DNA of 64,000 bases. Origin: Aquimarina sp. BL5 (GTDB lineage: Bacteria > Bacteroidota > Bacteroidia > Flavobacteriales > Flavobacteriaceae). The position numbers and the translations under genes were made by a program. The stretch spans positions 124,001 through 188,000 of the forward strand of contig NZ_CP031963.1 in NCBI RefSeq assembly GCF_003443675.1, in the 5' to 3' direction. Positions 36,923 through 46,112 of this stretch are shown here, one piece after another; the first letter of the stretch is position 1; the number at the start of each line of letters is the position of its first letter. The notes under the pieces were generated by a model. The model did not search any database. It worked only from the letters and a program-made list of their open reading frames with translations, and was not told where the DNA came from.

Positions 36923-37225
36923 AGACTATAGTAAGCCCCAAATTAACTACACATAGATTAAAAAACAATTAACTGATTATAAGTAGATTGTTATGATTTA
37001 TGCCTAGTATATTTCTTATGTTATCATAATGTTATTAAGTAGACTCAATTCCATAAAGATTTCCCTGTATTTCGATAAAAAGGTTCTATATACTTTCTTA
37101 ACAACTAAAGAATTGGTTTGTTTCGCTTTTTTCTTATCCTGAAGTATATCTAAATTCGTCTTGTAAATCTTAACAGTATTCTTACTGAAAAGTTTAAAAT
37201 ATCTTTCTCTAACTAAAATTATTTT
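36923..37225. other. 303-base divergent intergenic region
   Basis: AT-rich spacer between the LpxH-like gene and bglX. Promoters for both must be here but no clear TAnnTTTG box or hairpin was found. Confidence 0.45.
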
Positions 37226-39514
37226 ATGACGTTTTTACAAATGAAAATTTATAATAGGTTGTCATTATTGTTAATCATATTTAGTGTATTTCTATCCTGT
37301 GAATCTAAAAATCTAGATACTTCAAAAAAAGATATAATAGAAGATCCAATTGAGAATAAAATTGATAGCATTCTTTCCAAGATGTCTTTAGAAGAGAAAA
37401 TTGGTCAAACTGCTCAAAGAGGTAAATCCAGTAGAGTAAAAGAATTACCTGCAGATCTTAAAGAAGCCGTGAGAAAAGGACAGATTGGTTCTTTTCTTAA
37501 TATTATGAATAAAAACGATGCTAAAGAATTACAAAGAATAGCCGTAGAAGAAAGCCCTAGTAAGATTCCATTAATTTTTGCACGAGATGTGATCCATGGA
37601 TTCAAAACAATTTTCCCTATTCCACTAGGGCAGGCGGCTTCATTTAATCCTCTGTTGGTAAAGGAAGGTTCTAGAGTAGCGGCGATAGAAGCAAGTACAA
37701 GTGGAATTAGATGGACTTTTGCTCCGATGTTAGATATATCAAGAGATCCTAGATGGGGTAGAATTGCTGAATCAGCGGGTGAAGATCCCTATTTGACAAG
37801 TGTAATGGCAGAAGCATATATAAAAGGTTTCCAAGGAGAAGATTTATCATCACCAACAAGTATGGCAGCCTGTGCAAAACATTTTATTGGATATGGAGCA
37901 GCAGAAGGAGGAAGAGATTACAATACGGCGAATATAAACGAAAATTTATTACATAATACGTATTTGAAGCCATTTAAGAAAGCTGTAGAAGCGGGTTCGG
38001 CAACATTTATGACCAGTTTTAATGAGCTTAACGGGGTTCCGGCGTCTGCCAATAAATATATTCTTAAAGATATTTTAAGAGATGAATGGGGATTCGATGG
38101 TTTTGTGGTGAGTGATTGGAATTCTATTATAGAGATGGTAAATCATGGATTTGCAAAAGATGAAAAAGAAGCAGCAGAGAAATCAATAAATGCAATGTTG
38201 GATATGGAAATGACTAGTACTTCATATCACGATCATCTAAAACAATTAATCAATGAAGGTAAGTTTTCTGAAAAACAATTGGATACAATTGTTAAGAATA
38301 TACTTCGTATAAAACTGCGATTAGGATTATTTGAGAATCCATATTTTGATCCTAATGATGCGATTCTTTATGATAAAAAACATTTAGCTTCGGCTCAAGA
38401 AACCGCTACAGAAAGTACGGTATTACTAAAAAATAAGAATAATTTATTACCGTTAAATTCCAAAAATAAATTAGCAATTATAGGTCCTTTGGCAAATGCT
38501 CCTCACGAACAATTAGGTACTTGGACTTTTGATGGCGAAAAAGAACATACCATTACTCCATTAAAATCATTTCAACAGGATGATCAGTATACAATTCAAT
38601 ACAGCGAAGGATTATCATACAGTAGAGATAAATCAACCGATGGTTTTGGTAATGCAATAAAAGCAGCAAAGTCTTCTGACGTGATTCTATTTTTTGCTGG
38701 AGAAGAAGCTATTTTATCTGGAGAAGCGCATAGTAGAGCTAGTATAAACCTTCCTGGAGGTCAAGAAGATTTAATCACAGAATTACATAAGACAGGAAAG
38801 CCTATTGTTTTAATTGTTATGGCAGGTAGACCAATTACATTAGGAAACATTATAGATAAGGTTGATGCCGTTTTAATGGCTTGGCATCCTGGAACTATGG
38901 GCGGGCCTGCTTTGAAAAATATTATAACCGGAAAAGTTTCCCCTTCAGGAAAACTGCCGATTACCTGGCCAAAAGAAGTAGGACAAATACCAATTCATTA
39001 CAATCATAAAAATACGGGTAGACCTGTGATTCCAGAAGAATTTGTGTATATGGATTCAATACCAATTGCGGCTTGGCAAAGTTCTCTGGGTAATACATCA
39101 CATTATCTGGATGCAGGTTTTTTACCACAATATCCTTTTGGGTATGGTTTAAGTTATAGTAATTTTAGATATGCTGATGTTAGTATTTCATCAACTAGCC
39201 CTAAGATTGGAGATACAATTACGGTAAAAGCTATGATTACCAATACAGGAAAAATTAAAGCCAAAGAAACCGTACAATTGTATTTTAGAGATATGGTTGG
39301 TAGTTTAACCAGACCAGTTAAAGAACTTTTACGATTTAAAAAAGTAACTTTAGAAGCAGGTGCTTCTAAAGAAGTTATATTTAATTTTTCTACAGATGAT
39401 TTGGCTTTTTATGGACCGGATAAAATATGGGTTACAGAACCAGGTGATTTTAAACTATGGGTAAGTAAACATTCGATGGATGAAGCGAATGAATTAGAAT
39501 TTACATTAGAATAA
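37226..39514 (+). CDS. bglX: GH3 beta-glucosidase, lipoprotein (BglX-like)
   Basis: A 762-residue family 3 glycoside hydrolase. A lipobox (SVFLSC) at the N-terminus suggests outer-membrane anchoring facing the periplasm; the Met at 37241 is an alternative start. The catalytic nucleophile Asp is in GFVVSDWNSI; RWTFAPMLDISRDPRWGRIAES and KHFIGYGAAEGGRDY are family markers, and a fibronectin-like C-terminal domain (PVKELLRFKKVTLEAG) is complete. It heads a run with gluconate genes, so it may feed glucose units into oxidation. Confidence 0.92.
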   Translation: MTFLQMKIYNRLSLLLIIFSVFLSCESKNLDTSKKDIIEDPIENKIDSILSKMSLEEKIGQTAQRGKSSRVKELPADLKEAVRKGQIGSFLNIMNKNDAKELQRIAVEESPSKIPLIFARDVIHGFKTIFPIPLGQAASFNPLLVKEGSRVAAIEASTSGIRWTFAPMLDISRDPRWGRIAESAGEDPYLTSVMAEAYIKGFQGEDLSSPTSMAACAKHFIGYGAAEGGRDYNTANINENLLHNTYLKPFKKAVEAGSATFMTSFNELNGVPASANKYILKDILRDEWGFDGFVVSDWNSIIEMVNHGFAKDEKEAAEKSINAMLDMEMTSTSYHDHLKQLINEGKFSEKQLDTIVKNILRIKLRLGLFENPYFDPNDAILYDKKHLASAQETATESTVLLKNKNNLLPLNSKNKLAIIGPLANAPHEQLGTWTFDGEKEHTITPLKSFQQDDQYTIQYSEGLSYSRDKSTDGFGNAIKAAKSSDVILFFAGEEAILSGEAHSRASINLPGGQEDLITELHKTGKPIVLIVMAGRPITLGNIIDKVDAVLMAWHPGTMGGPALKNIITGKVSPSGKLPITWPKEVGQIPIHYNHKNTGRPVIPEEFVYMDSIPIAAWQSSLGNTSHYLDAGFLPQYPFGYGLSYSNFRYADVSISSTSPKIGDTITVKAMITNTGKIKAKETVQLYFRDMVGSLTRPVKELLRFKKVTLEAGASKEVIFNFSTDDLAFYGPDKIWVTEPGDFKLWVSKHSMDEANELEFTLE

Positions 39515-39530
39515 AAGGAATAATAATATT

Positions 39531-41447
39531 GTGAGCAAAGGTATTGTATATATCATATATGGAGTTTCCGGAAGTGGAAAAACAACTATAGGAAAAAAGT
39601 TAGCTAAAGATTTAGATATTCCTTTTTTTGATGCAGATGACTTTCATCCAGAAAGTAATATTAAGAAAATGTCTGATGGATTTCCGCTTGATGATACAGA
39701 TAGGGAGCCTTGGTTACAAAAGATAGCGAATGAAATTAAAGTTTGGAACACTAAAAATGGAGCAGTATTAGCTTGTTCTGCCTTAAAAATAAAGTATAGA
39801 AAAACGCTAGGATCTATTGATGAAAAATACATAAAATGGATTTTCTTAGAAGGAAGTTATGATATGATTTCCAAACGCATGCAAGCAAGAAAAAATCATT
39901 TTTTCAAAAAAGAAATGTTGGTTTCTCAATTTGAAACCTTAGAAGGACCAGAAAAAGGGATTGTTATAACAGTTGATAAAAGTAGTGATGAAATTGTGAA
40001 TGAAATTAAATCTAAATTGGATACAAATAGATCGCAGTTAGGATTGATAGGATTAGGAGTGATGGGTAAGAGCTTAGCTAAAAACCTTTTATCTAAAAAC
40101 TTCACACTTTCTGTGTATAATAGGCAAGTGGATGATTATGAGGTTGATATCGCAAAAAAGTTTGTAAAGGAGCAGCCTGATAACCATATGGTACTAGGGT
40201 TTGATAATTTAAAATCATTTGTAGACTCTATAGAACAACCTCGTACCATTATACTTATGGTCAATGCCGGGAAACCGGTGGATGTGGTGATTGAAGCATT
40301 AGTACCATTTTTATCGAAAGATGATTGTGTTGTTGATGGAGGAAATTCTCATTATAAATCAACATTAGAGAGAAGCGATAGATTAATTGATAAAGGAATC
40401 CATTTTTTAGGAGCAGGTATTTCTGGAGGAGAAGAAGGAGCTTTAAAAGGTCCTTCGATTATGCCTGGAGGATCAAAGAAAGCTTATAATAGATCAGGAA
40501 ATTTTTTAGAAGCTATTGCGGCGAGAGATAAAGCAAATAATCCATGTTGTGAATATATTGGGCCAGAAGGATCAGGACATTATGTAAAAATGGTTCATAA
40601 CGGTATCGAATATGCAGAGATGCAATTGTTAGCGGAAACCTATCATGTCTTGCGTTTTTATGCAAAGAAAAATCCTGATCAAATAGCAGCTATTTTTAAT
40701 ATTTGGAGAAATAATGGATTAGATAGTTATTTGCTCGAAATTACGGCCGATATTCTTCTTAAAAAAGAGGGAGATGATTTTCTAATAGATAAAGTACTGG
40801 ATAAAGCAGGGCAGAAGGGAACAGGTGGTTGGTCTACGAATGCTGCTTTAGAAGTCGGAATGCCGTTATCTACGATTTCAGAATCTGTAATGGCCCGTAA
40901 CATTTCTGGAATCAAATCCAAACGTGTTGAAGCTTCAGAAAAATATCAGCTAAAAACATATAGTATTTCTTCAAATGATACCATATTTATTGAAAATTTA
41001 GAAAAAGCTTTCAGAACGGCAAGTGTTATTAATCATCATATCGGTTTTGAGCTAATAAAAGAAGCTTCTAACGAATACAACTGGGAACTGAACCTTTCTA
41101 AAATAGCCAGAATATGGACAAACGGTTGTATCATACGAAGTGATTTAATGGAGCAAATTTGGAAGTTGTTTTTAAATGATAATGACACCTCTCTGTTACT
41201 ACTTCCGGATATAATCATAACTGTAAAATCAGATATTCATTCACTAACGGAAACCGTTGCTGCCGGACTTACATCAGGATTTTCTCTACCAGTATTTTCG
41301 GCAGCGGCGAACTACTTTTTAGCATATACATCGGCTCAGTCTTCGGCCAACATCATACAAGCGCAAAGGGATTATTTTGGAGCACATACCTATCAAAGAG
41401 TAGATACATCGCTAGATGAATATTTTCATACAAACTGGAAACACTAA
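39531..41447 (+). CDS. Gluconokinase::6-phosphogluconate dehydrogenase fusion
   Basis: A 638-residue bifunctional enzyme starting with GTG. Residues 1-160 are gluconokinase (GVSGSGKTTIGKKLA P-loop; DADDFHPESNIKKMSDG; ACSALKIKYRKTL). Residues ~165-638 are a complete 6-phosphogluconate dehydrogenase (LIGLGVMGKSLAKNL; VDGGNSHYKST; GAGISGGEEGALKGPS; catalytic Lys in HYVKMVHNGIEY). One chain would turn gluconate into 6-phosphogluconate and then ribulose 5-phosphate, CO2 and NADPH. It lies 3 bases before gntP. Confidence 0.92.
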   Translation: MSKGIVYIIYGVSGSGKTTIGKKLAKDLDIPFFDADDFHPESNIKKMSDGFPLDDTDREPWLQKIANEIKVWNTKNGAVLACSALKIKYRKTLGSIDEKYIKWIFLEGSYDMISKRMQARKNHFFKKEMLVSQFETLEGPEKGIVITVDKSSDEIVNEIKSKLDTNRSQLGLIGLGVMGKSLAKNLLSKNFTLSVYNRQVDDYEVDIAKKFVKEQPDNHMVLGFDNLKSFVDSIEQPRTIILMVNAGKPVDVVIEALVPFLSKDDCVVDGGNSHYKSTLERSDRLIDKGIHFLGAGISGGEEGALKGPSIMPGGSKKAYNRSGNFLEAIAARDKANNPCCEYIGPEGSGHYVKMVHNGIEYAEMQLLAETYHVLRFYAKKNPDQIAAIFNIWRNNGLDSYLLEITADILLKKEGDDFLIDKVLDKAGQKGTGGWSTNAALEVGMPLSTISESVMARNISGIKSKRVEASEKYQLKTYSISSNDTIFIENLEKAFRTASVINHHIGFELIKEASNEYNWELNLSKIARIWTNGCIIRSDLMEQIWKLFLNDNDTSLLLLPDIIITVKSDIHSLTETVAAGLTSGFSLPVFSAAANYFLAYTSAQSSANIIQAQRDYFGAHTYQRVDTSLDEYFHTNWKH

Positions 41448-41450
41448 TTT

Positions 41451-42794
41451 ATGGACTATCAATTATTAATTGCTGTCGGAGTAGGTATCATTGCATTGCT
41501 TTTTATGATCCTGAAATTAAGAATGCAAGCATTTATTGCACTGCTTATCGTTTGTATATTGGTGGGAATTGTTGCTGGATTACCAGCAGAAGAAATTCTT
41601 ACTAGTATTAAGAATGGAATGGGAGGAACACTTGGTTTTGTAGCAACTGTTGTGGGGCTTGGAGCATTATTTGGTGGATTGTTAGAAAACTCAGGAGGGG
41701 CACAAGGATTGGCAAATTATATACTAAAATTAGCTGGAGAAAAAAATGCATCCTGGGCATTGATGATCACTGGGTTCATCATTGCAATACCCGTTTTTTT
41801 TGATGTGGCTTTTATTATTTTAGTACCAATAGTATATGCAATTGCCAGAAAAACCAAAAAATCTTTATTGCTCTATGCAATTCCATTATTAGCTGGATTA
41901 GCAATTACACATAGTTTTATACCACCAACTCCTGGTCCAGTCGCTGTAGCTGATATATTGGGAGCTAATCTTGGATGGGTCATTGTATTTGGATTTATTA
42001 CAGGTGTTCCTGCTGCGATAATTAGTGGACCAATATTGGGAAAACACCTTGCTAATAAAATAGATATCACGATTCCTGAGGCTAATGATTCTAATATAAG
42101 AATGGATAATACTCCTAATCCTATTGGTATTATTATAATTATTACGTTACCCATTTTATTAATAGTATTAAAAACAGTTTTGCTGGGCGATTGGTTTAAG
42201 GAAGATGTGTTACCGCAATCAATGATATATATAATAACTCTTTTAGGGCACCCTTTTACTGCTTTGATTATAGCAAATTTAATTGCTTGGTATTTTCTCG
42301 GAATTAAAAGAGGAGTTACTAGAGATGAACTTTTGAAAATTTCAATGAAATCATTCAAACCAGCAGGAGCCATTATCTTACTAACTGGTGCTGGTGGAGC
42401 TTTTAAACAAATATTAGTAGACACCAAAGCAGGGGAATTATTAGCTTCTTCGTTACAGAGTTCATACATCCACCCATTGTTATTTGCATTTATAGTTGCG
42501 GCTTTGATTAGAGTTTTACAAGGTTCTGCTACGACCGCTATGATTGCAGCTGCAGGTATTACCTCACCGATTATTCTTGCTGGAGATTTTAGTGCTGCAC
42601 AGATTGCTCTTTTTGTAATTTCCATTGCTTCGGGAGCAACGATCTTATCTCATGTGAATGATAGTGGATTTTGGTTAGTAGGACAATATCTGGGAATGAC
42701 AGAGAAACAAACCTTTCGTTCCTGGACTGTTATGACAACTCTTATTGCAATTACTGGAGTTTTGATGTCTTTGTTATTATGGTATGTTTTTTAG
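41451..42794 (+). CDS. gntP: Gluconate:H+ symporter
   Basis: A 447-residue inner-membrane transporter of the GntP family with about 12 hydrophobic segments. LGALFGGLLENSGGAQGLA, FFDVAFIILVP, HSFIPPTPGPVA and LQGSATTAMIAAAG are family signatures. Start is 3 bases after the fusion gene, so kinase, dehydrogenase and transporter are one operon for gluconate use. Confidence 0.94.
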   Translation: MDYQLLIAVGVGIIALLFMILKLRMQAFIALLIVCILVGIVAGLPAEEILTSIKNGMGGTLGFVATVVGLGALFGGLLENSGGAQGLANYILKLAGEKNASWALMITGFIIAIPVFFDVAFIILVPIVYAIARKTKKSLLLYAIPLLAGLAITHSFIPPTPGPVAVADILGANLGWVIVFGFITGVPAAIISGPILGKHLANKIDITIPEANDSNIRMDNTPNPIGIIIIITLPILLIVLKTVLLGDWFKEDVLPQSMIYIITLLGHPFTALIIANLIAWYFLGIKRGVTRDELLKISMKSFKPAGAIILLTGAGGAFKQILVDTKAGELLASSLQSSYIHPLLFAFIVAALIRVLQGSATTAMIAAAGITSPIILAGDFSAAQIALFVISIASGATILSHVNDSGFWLVGQYLGMTEKQTFRSWTVMTTLIAITGVLMSLLLWYVF

Positions 42795-42934
42795 CCAGTC
42801 TTTAGAAACTATTCCAAAGGAAATAAACTAAAACATATGATTCAGTTAAAAACTAGTTAACTACCCATTTCGGGTGGCAATGCTACTATTAACAAGATGT
42901 AGTTTTAGATGATTAACAATTTAAATGAAGTACT

Positions 42935-43069
42935 ATGAAAACATTAAATGATCTTAAGATACTGTATAAAGAATTAGAAAGAGACGAAAAATATAAAATT
43001 AATGGAGGTGCTCAACAAAAATCCGTTGTTGTATGGTGCAGAATGGCAATTAGTTATGAGCCATGTTAA
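42935..43069 (+). CDS. Double-glycine leader peptide (44 aa)
   Basis: A short ORF of 44 residues, below usual gene-call cutoffs. Residues 1-25 resemble a GG-type leader: amphipathic helix MKTLNDLKILYKELERDEKY followed by KINGG, with Gly24-Gly25 at the expected cleavage point. The remaining 19 residues, AQQKSVVVWCRMAISYEPC, hold two Cys (core positions 10 and 19) and Trp/Tyr. GG leaders direct peptides to C39-peptidase ABC exporters (family knowledge); none is in the window. It lies between gntP and a 7-TM AraC regulator on the same strand. It could be a pheromone, bacteriocin-like or RiPP precursor. Confidence 0.72.
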   Translation: MKTLNDLKILYKELERDEKYKINGGAQQKSVVVWCRMAISYEPC

Positions 43070-43195
43070 TAATTGTTTGGATTACTAAAGAATGAATATT
43101 TTGGTTTCAGGTCTATTTTGAAATATATAATTCTATTATTCTTTATAGAATCATTAGTATGAACAAAGAGTAAAAATTACTTTCTTTGTTTGACA

Positions 43196-44239
43196 ATGAA
43201 TCCGGAAGTTTTTAAACATATCGAATTATTATTAGGGAGTATTGGTTTTATAATCGCATTATTCTTTGGATTATTCTTGATAATAACAAAAAAAGAGCGT
43301 GCTAGTGCGAATGTTTTTCTGGCGATTTATCTCTTAGCTTTTAGCCTTAGAATTGGTAAATCTCTATTCTATAATTACTTTCCAATTGACCCTGTAATAA
43401 GGAATGTTTTTCTTGGAATGTTATTAGCTATTGGCCCTTCATTATGGTTTTATGCAACGAGATTATTTTTCACTAACGAAATAAGGAACAGTAGGTCAAT
43501 TTTGATTCAGTATGCTCCATTACTTTTATTTGTAATATTTTGTTGGATAATCCCAAATGATGATTCAATATCTTCCAGAATAATTTTTCTAGGATTATTA
43601 TCCCATATTTTGTTATACGGGTTATATACTTTGTATTGGTTGTTTACTAGTAAGAATCAATCTAATCATAAATCGTATAAGGTGTATCATTGGTTATTGT
43701 TTTTTACAATGCTTACCATTGGGATGTCACTTATTCAGATGGGAGTGTTTTTGCGCATAGTACCGTATTTAAGTACAGCTTTTTTATTCTCAGCGATAGT
43801 TCTTGTTTTATTAATCTATGCTCTAAGGAATCCTTTTTTGTTTAAGATTGAAAACAAAAAGTATGCTAATTCTTCTTTAAATGATGAAAATGCAAAAACG
43901 TATTTAGATCAGTTGACATATCTAATGGAGGAAGAAAAATTGTTTCTGGATCCTAAGATTACATTAATTAAACTTAGTAACAGAATAGGAATAACCTCTA
44001 AGCAACTATCTCAAGTTATTAATCAGAATAAAAAGGAAAATTACTCACAGTATATTGCAAGATATCGAATAGCAGAAGCAAAGCGATTATTACACTTACC
44101 AGAATATCAAAACTTTAAAATATCCAGTATTGCATATGATTGTGGGTTTAACAGTATATCTTCTTTTAACACAGCTTTTAAAAAGTTGACGAATACAACT
44201 GCAGTTCAATACAGAGAGGCCCAATTAAAATCTTTATAG
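43196..44239 (+). CDS. 7-TM AraC-family transcriptional regulator
   Basis: A 347-residue membrane regulator starting at ATG 43196 (an upstream TTG at 43190 is less likely). About seven membrane segments fill residues 5-225; the C-terminal ~100 residues are an AraC/XylS HTH pair (KITLIKLSNRIGITSKQLSQVINQNKK ... YRIAEAKRLL ... ISSIAYDCGFNSISSFNTAFKKLTN). Such proteins may sense an external signal and bind DNA from the membrane. Its gene starts 126 bases after the GG peptide, which is a natural candidate ligand or target. Confidence 0.88.
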   Translation: MNPEVFKHIELLLGSIGFIIALFFGLFLIITKKERASANVFLAIYLLAFSLRIGKSLFYNYFPIDPVIRNVFLGMLLAIGPSLWFYATRLFFTNEIRNSRSILIQYAPLLLFVIFCWIIPNDDSISSRIIFLGLLSHILLYGLYTLYWLFTSKNQSNHKSYKVYHWLLFFTMLTIGMSLIQMGVFLRIVPYLSTAFLFSAIVLVLLIYALRNPFLFKIENKKYANSSLNDENAKTYLDQLTYLMEEEKLFLDPKITLIKLSNRIGITSKQLSQVINQNKKENYSQYIARYRIAEAKRLLHLPEYQNFKISSIAYDCGFNSISSFNTAFKKLTNTTAVQYREAQLKSL

Positions 44240-44366
44240 GGTTGTATAGCTTTAAGTTGTGATTATTTTGATTTACATAGATTTTATGGGGTACTGATAA
44301 ACCAAAAACAGGTAAGATACACATTGACAAATTTATAAACTGTTGTTTACATTATGGGTTTTGTTT

Positions 44367-45139
44367 TCAATGCACAACTTGGATTTCATTTCCTGTAATC
44401 CAACTTTTTATCAGTTGTTCGTTCGTACTAATCTCTGCAAGATAGAATTTATTGTAGGAGGCAAAAACAATTGAATCTTCAATTTTCTCGATTTCTACTC
44501 CTTTATAATCCATATAGTTTGAATGAATTAAATATAGTTGTCCATTTTCCTTAAAAATATATCCAACGTGGCTAGCATCAAATCCAATGAAATGGATTCC
44601 GTCTTTTAAACTCTTATTGATCATTGAGATATTTTCTTCAATAGAATTTTCGGAAATTTCAATTACTTGATTGTTAAGCGCTAAACTTTTCGCTTCATCT
44701 ATTGGAGATTGTTGAGCAAGCTTGTATCGATTTAAGTTTATTCCAGCATCTTTTAATGTTGTCGAAACAAAATACCCACAGGCAATTTTTCCTTTCTTTG
44801 GGATCGATGTATGCCCTTCAAACGACCATTCGGTTCCTTCCCAAAAAGGGATTATTCTATTGATCAAAGAATGGGTAAAGACATTTGATATCGAATCAAT
44901 AGATAATTCTTTGTTTTTTAGTTCTACTTTACACTTTTAATTTGACTTTTTACCAATCCATAACTTTTAAGCGAATCATTTTCTGATTTTAATTCTTTAA
45001 GAGTCTTTATAAGATCTTTTTTGACTAAAAGAATAACTTCAGTCTTGTTATTTTCAGAAGTATTTGAAGCTTCCTTGCCATTCTGTCCAATACATCCAAA
45101 GTGCATTAACAAGAATATTGTCAAAACGAATTTATTCAT
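44367..45139 (-). pseudogene. Lipoprotein with NlpC/P60-like C-terminal domain, interrupted by a frameshift
   Basis: Two adjacent minus-strand ORFs join into one plausible protein. The first (45139-44924, 71 aa) has a lipobox (MHFGCIG) and a helical stretch ending ...SQIKSVK*. The second frame is open from just after a TAA at 44937-44939 through 44367 and carries ACGYFVSTTL (Cys nucleophile-like) and DASHVGYI (His-like), an NlpC/P60-type pattern. A -1 shift around 44930 joins VKSQIKSVK to KVELKNKE directly. Either a frameshift mutation, a sequencing error or, less likely, two genes. The joined product would be about 250 residues. Confidence 0.6.
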
Positions 45140-45237
45140 TCCTTTTTATTTGTAATTGTTATTAATTGAACACACGCTTAAATTTAAATAATTCTACCAC
45201 AATTGATTCATAGCATTCTATTTCGAAATAGATTTTA

Positions 45238-45756
45238 TTACTTTTTATCGGTTTTGAATCCGTAAATAGTAGTCTGCATTCCTGCAATTTTCCATTCTCC
45301 ATTTACTTTCTCCATAAGTCTAGTTTCGCGTTTCAGACCACGTAGTGAGTCTTGTTGTTCATAAGTAACCCAAGCTCCATTTCCATAGAGTCTTACATCA
45401 ATTTTGTCCAACAACTTAGGTAAGGGCTCTGGTTCGGGATGTTCTTCGATAAAGGTTTTAACGAATTGACTTATTTCACTCCAACCCACAGACTCAGAAA
45501 AAGTACTATCCGCAAAATCTATGTAGGTTTTCGTAATCTCAGGATCGTGTACCCATTTGTCTTTCCAGTCCTTATAGTTTCTTTGAAAAGCAGCTTTAGT
45601 CTCGTTGTTAAGGGTTTCTAAAATAGCTTTTTTTTCTTTTTCAATATCGATTTCCAGATTAACTACTTGATCTATTTTTGTTGTTTTGTGCTCTTTACAA
45701 CTTATTATATTTAGCATGAAGACAACGCAGAATATTGATACTAATTTATTAGTCAT
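45238..45756 (-). CDS. NTF2/SnoaL-like lipoprotein
   Basis: A 172-residue protein with a lipobox (MLNIISCKE), then an NTF2-like domain of the DUF4440 type: RNYKDWKDKWVHDPEITKTYID, YGNGAWVTYEQQDSLRGLKRETRLMEKVNGEWKIAGMQTTIYG. It would sit on an envelope membrane. No enzyme motif can be pinned down; members of this fold bind small molecules or act as isomerases. It is followed on the minus strand by the frameshifted lipoprotein at 44367. Confidence 0.8.
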   Translation of the reverse strand: MTNKLVSIFCVVFMLNIISCKEHKTTKIDQVVNLEIDIEKEKKAILETLNNETKAAFQRNYKDWKDKWVHDPEITKTYIDFADSTFSESVGWSEISQFVKTFIEEHPEPEPLPKLLDKIDVRLYGNGAWVTYEQQDSLRGLKRETRLMEKVNGEWKIAGMQTTIYGFKTDKK

Positions 45757-45856
45757 GTTTTTTGTTTTCTTAGTTGTTCGTTAAAGCACTTGGGTAACAC
45801 AAGTTAAAGATTAAATTGTAATTTAAATTAGTTTTAAAACTTTAGGATCCTTTTTA

Positions 45857-45970
45857 TCAATATTTAAATACTAAAACATACCCGTTTAGTTCAAGAGCAT
45901 ATTCCATAAACTTTTTAACATCATTAAATATCTGTTCAATTTTTTCTGGATGATTATTTATTTGCTCTAT
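45857..45970 (-). pseudogene. 3' remnant of a lost gene
   Basis: In the 355-base gap before the cupin gene one minus frame encodes about 37 protein-like residues (EQINNHPEKIEQIFNDVKK...ELNGYVLVFKY) ending in a TGA, with a stop upstream and no usable start. Base use is coding-like. It is probably the tail of a deleted gene; nothing recognisable remains around it. Confidence 0.4.
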
Positions 45971-46045
45971 TTACAACCAATAGTATTTTGTATGAGTTGT
46001 AGCGAGTTTTAAATCATTTAACTTTCAAAAGTAATTTACAAAATA

Positions 46046-46091
46046 AAAAGTAATAGCGGTTTGGATTAAACTCCAAACCGCTATTACTTTT
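46046..46091 (-). terminator. Terminator after the cupin gene
   Basis: A perfect 19-bp hairpin: 46046-46064 pairs with 46073-46091 around an 8-base loop, with the arm core GTAATAGCGGTTTGG, and a T-rich end on the minus strand. It closes the nitroreductase/monooxygenase/cupin operon. Confidence 0.92.
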
Positions 46092-46112
46092 ATGCATTGA
46101 TGGTAACTGACT

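Noticed and set aside
41873..42625. Minus-strand ORF of 250 codons inside gntP
   Set aside because: Antisense shadow of a clear transporter; composition reflects hydrophobic codons read backwards and no family features are seen.
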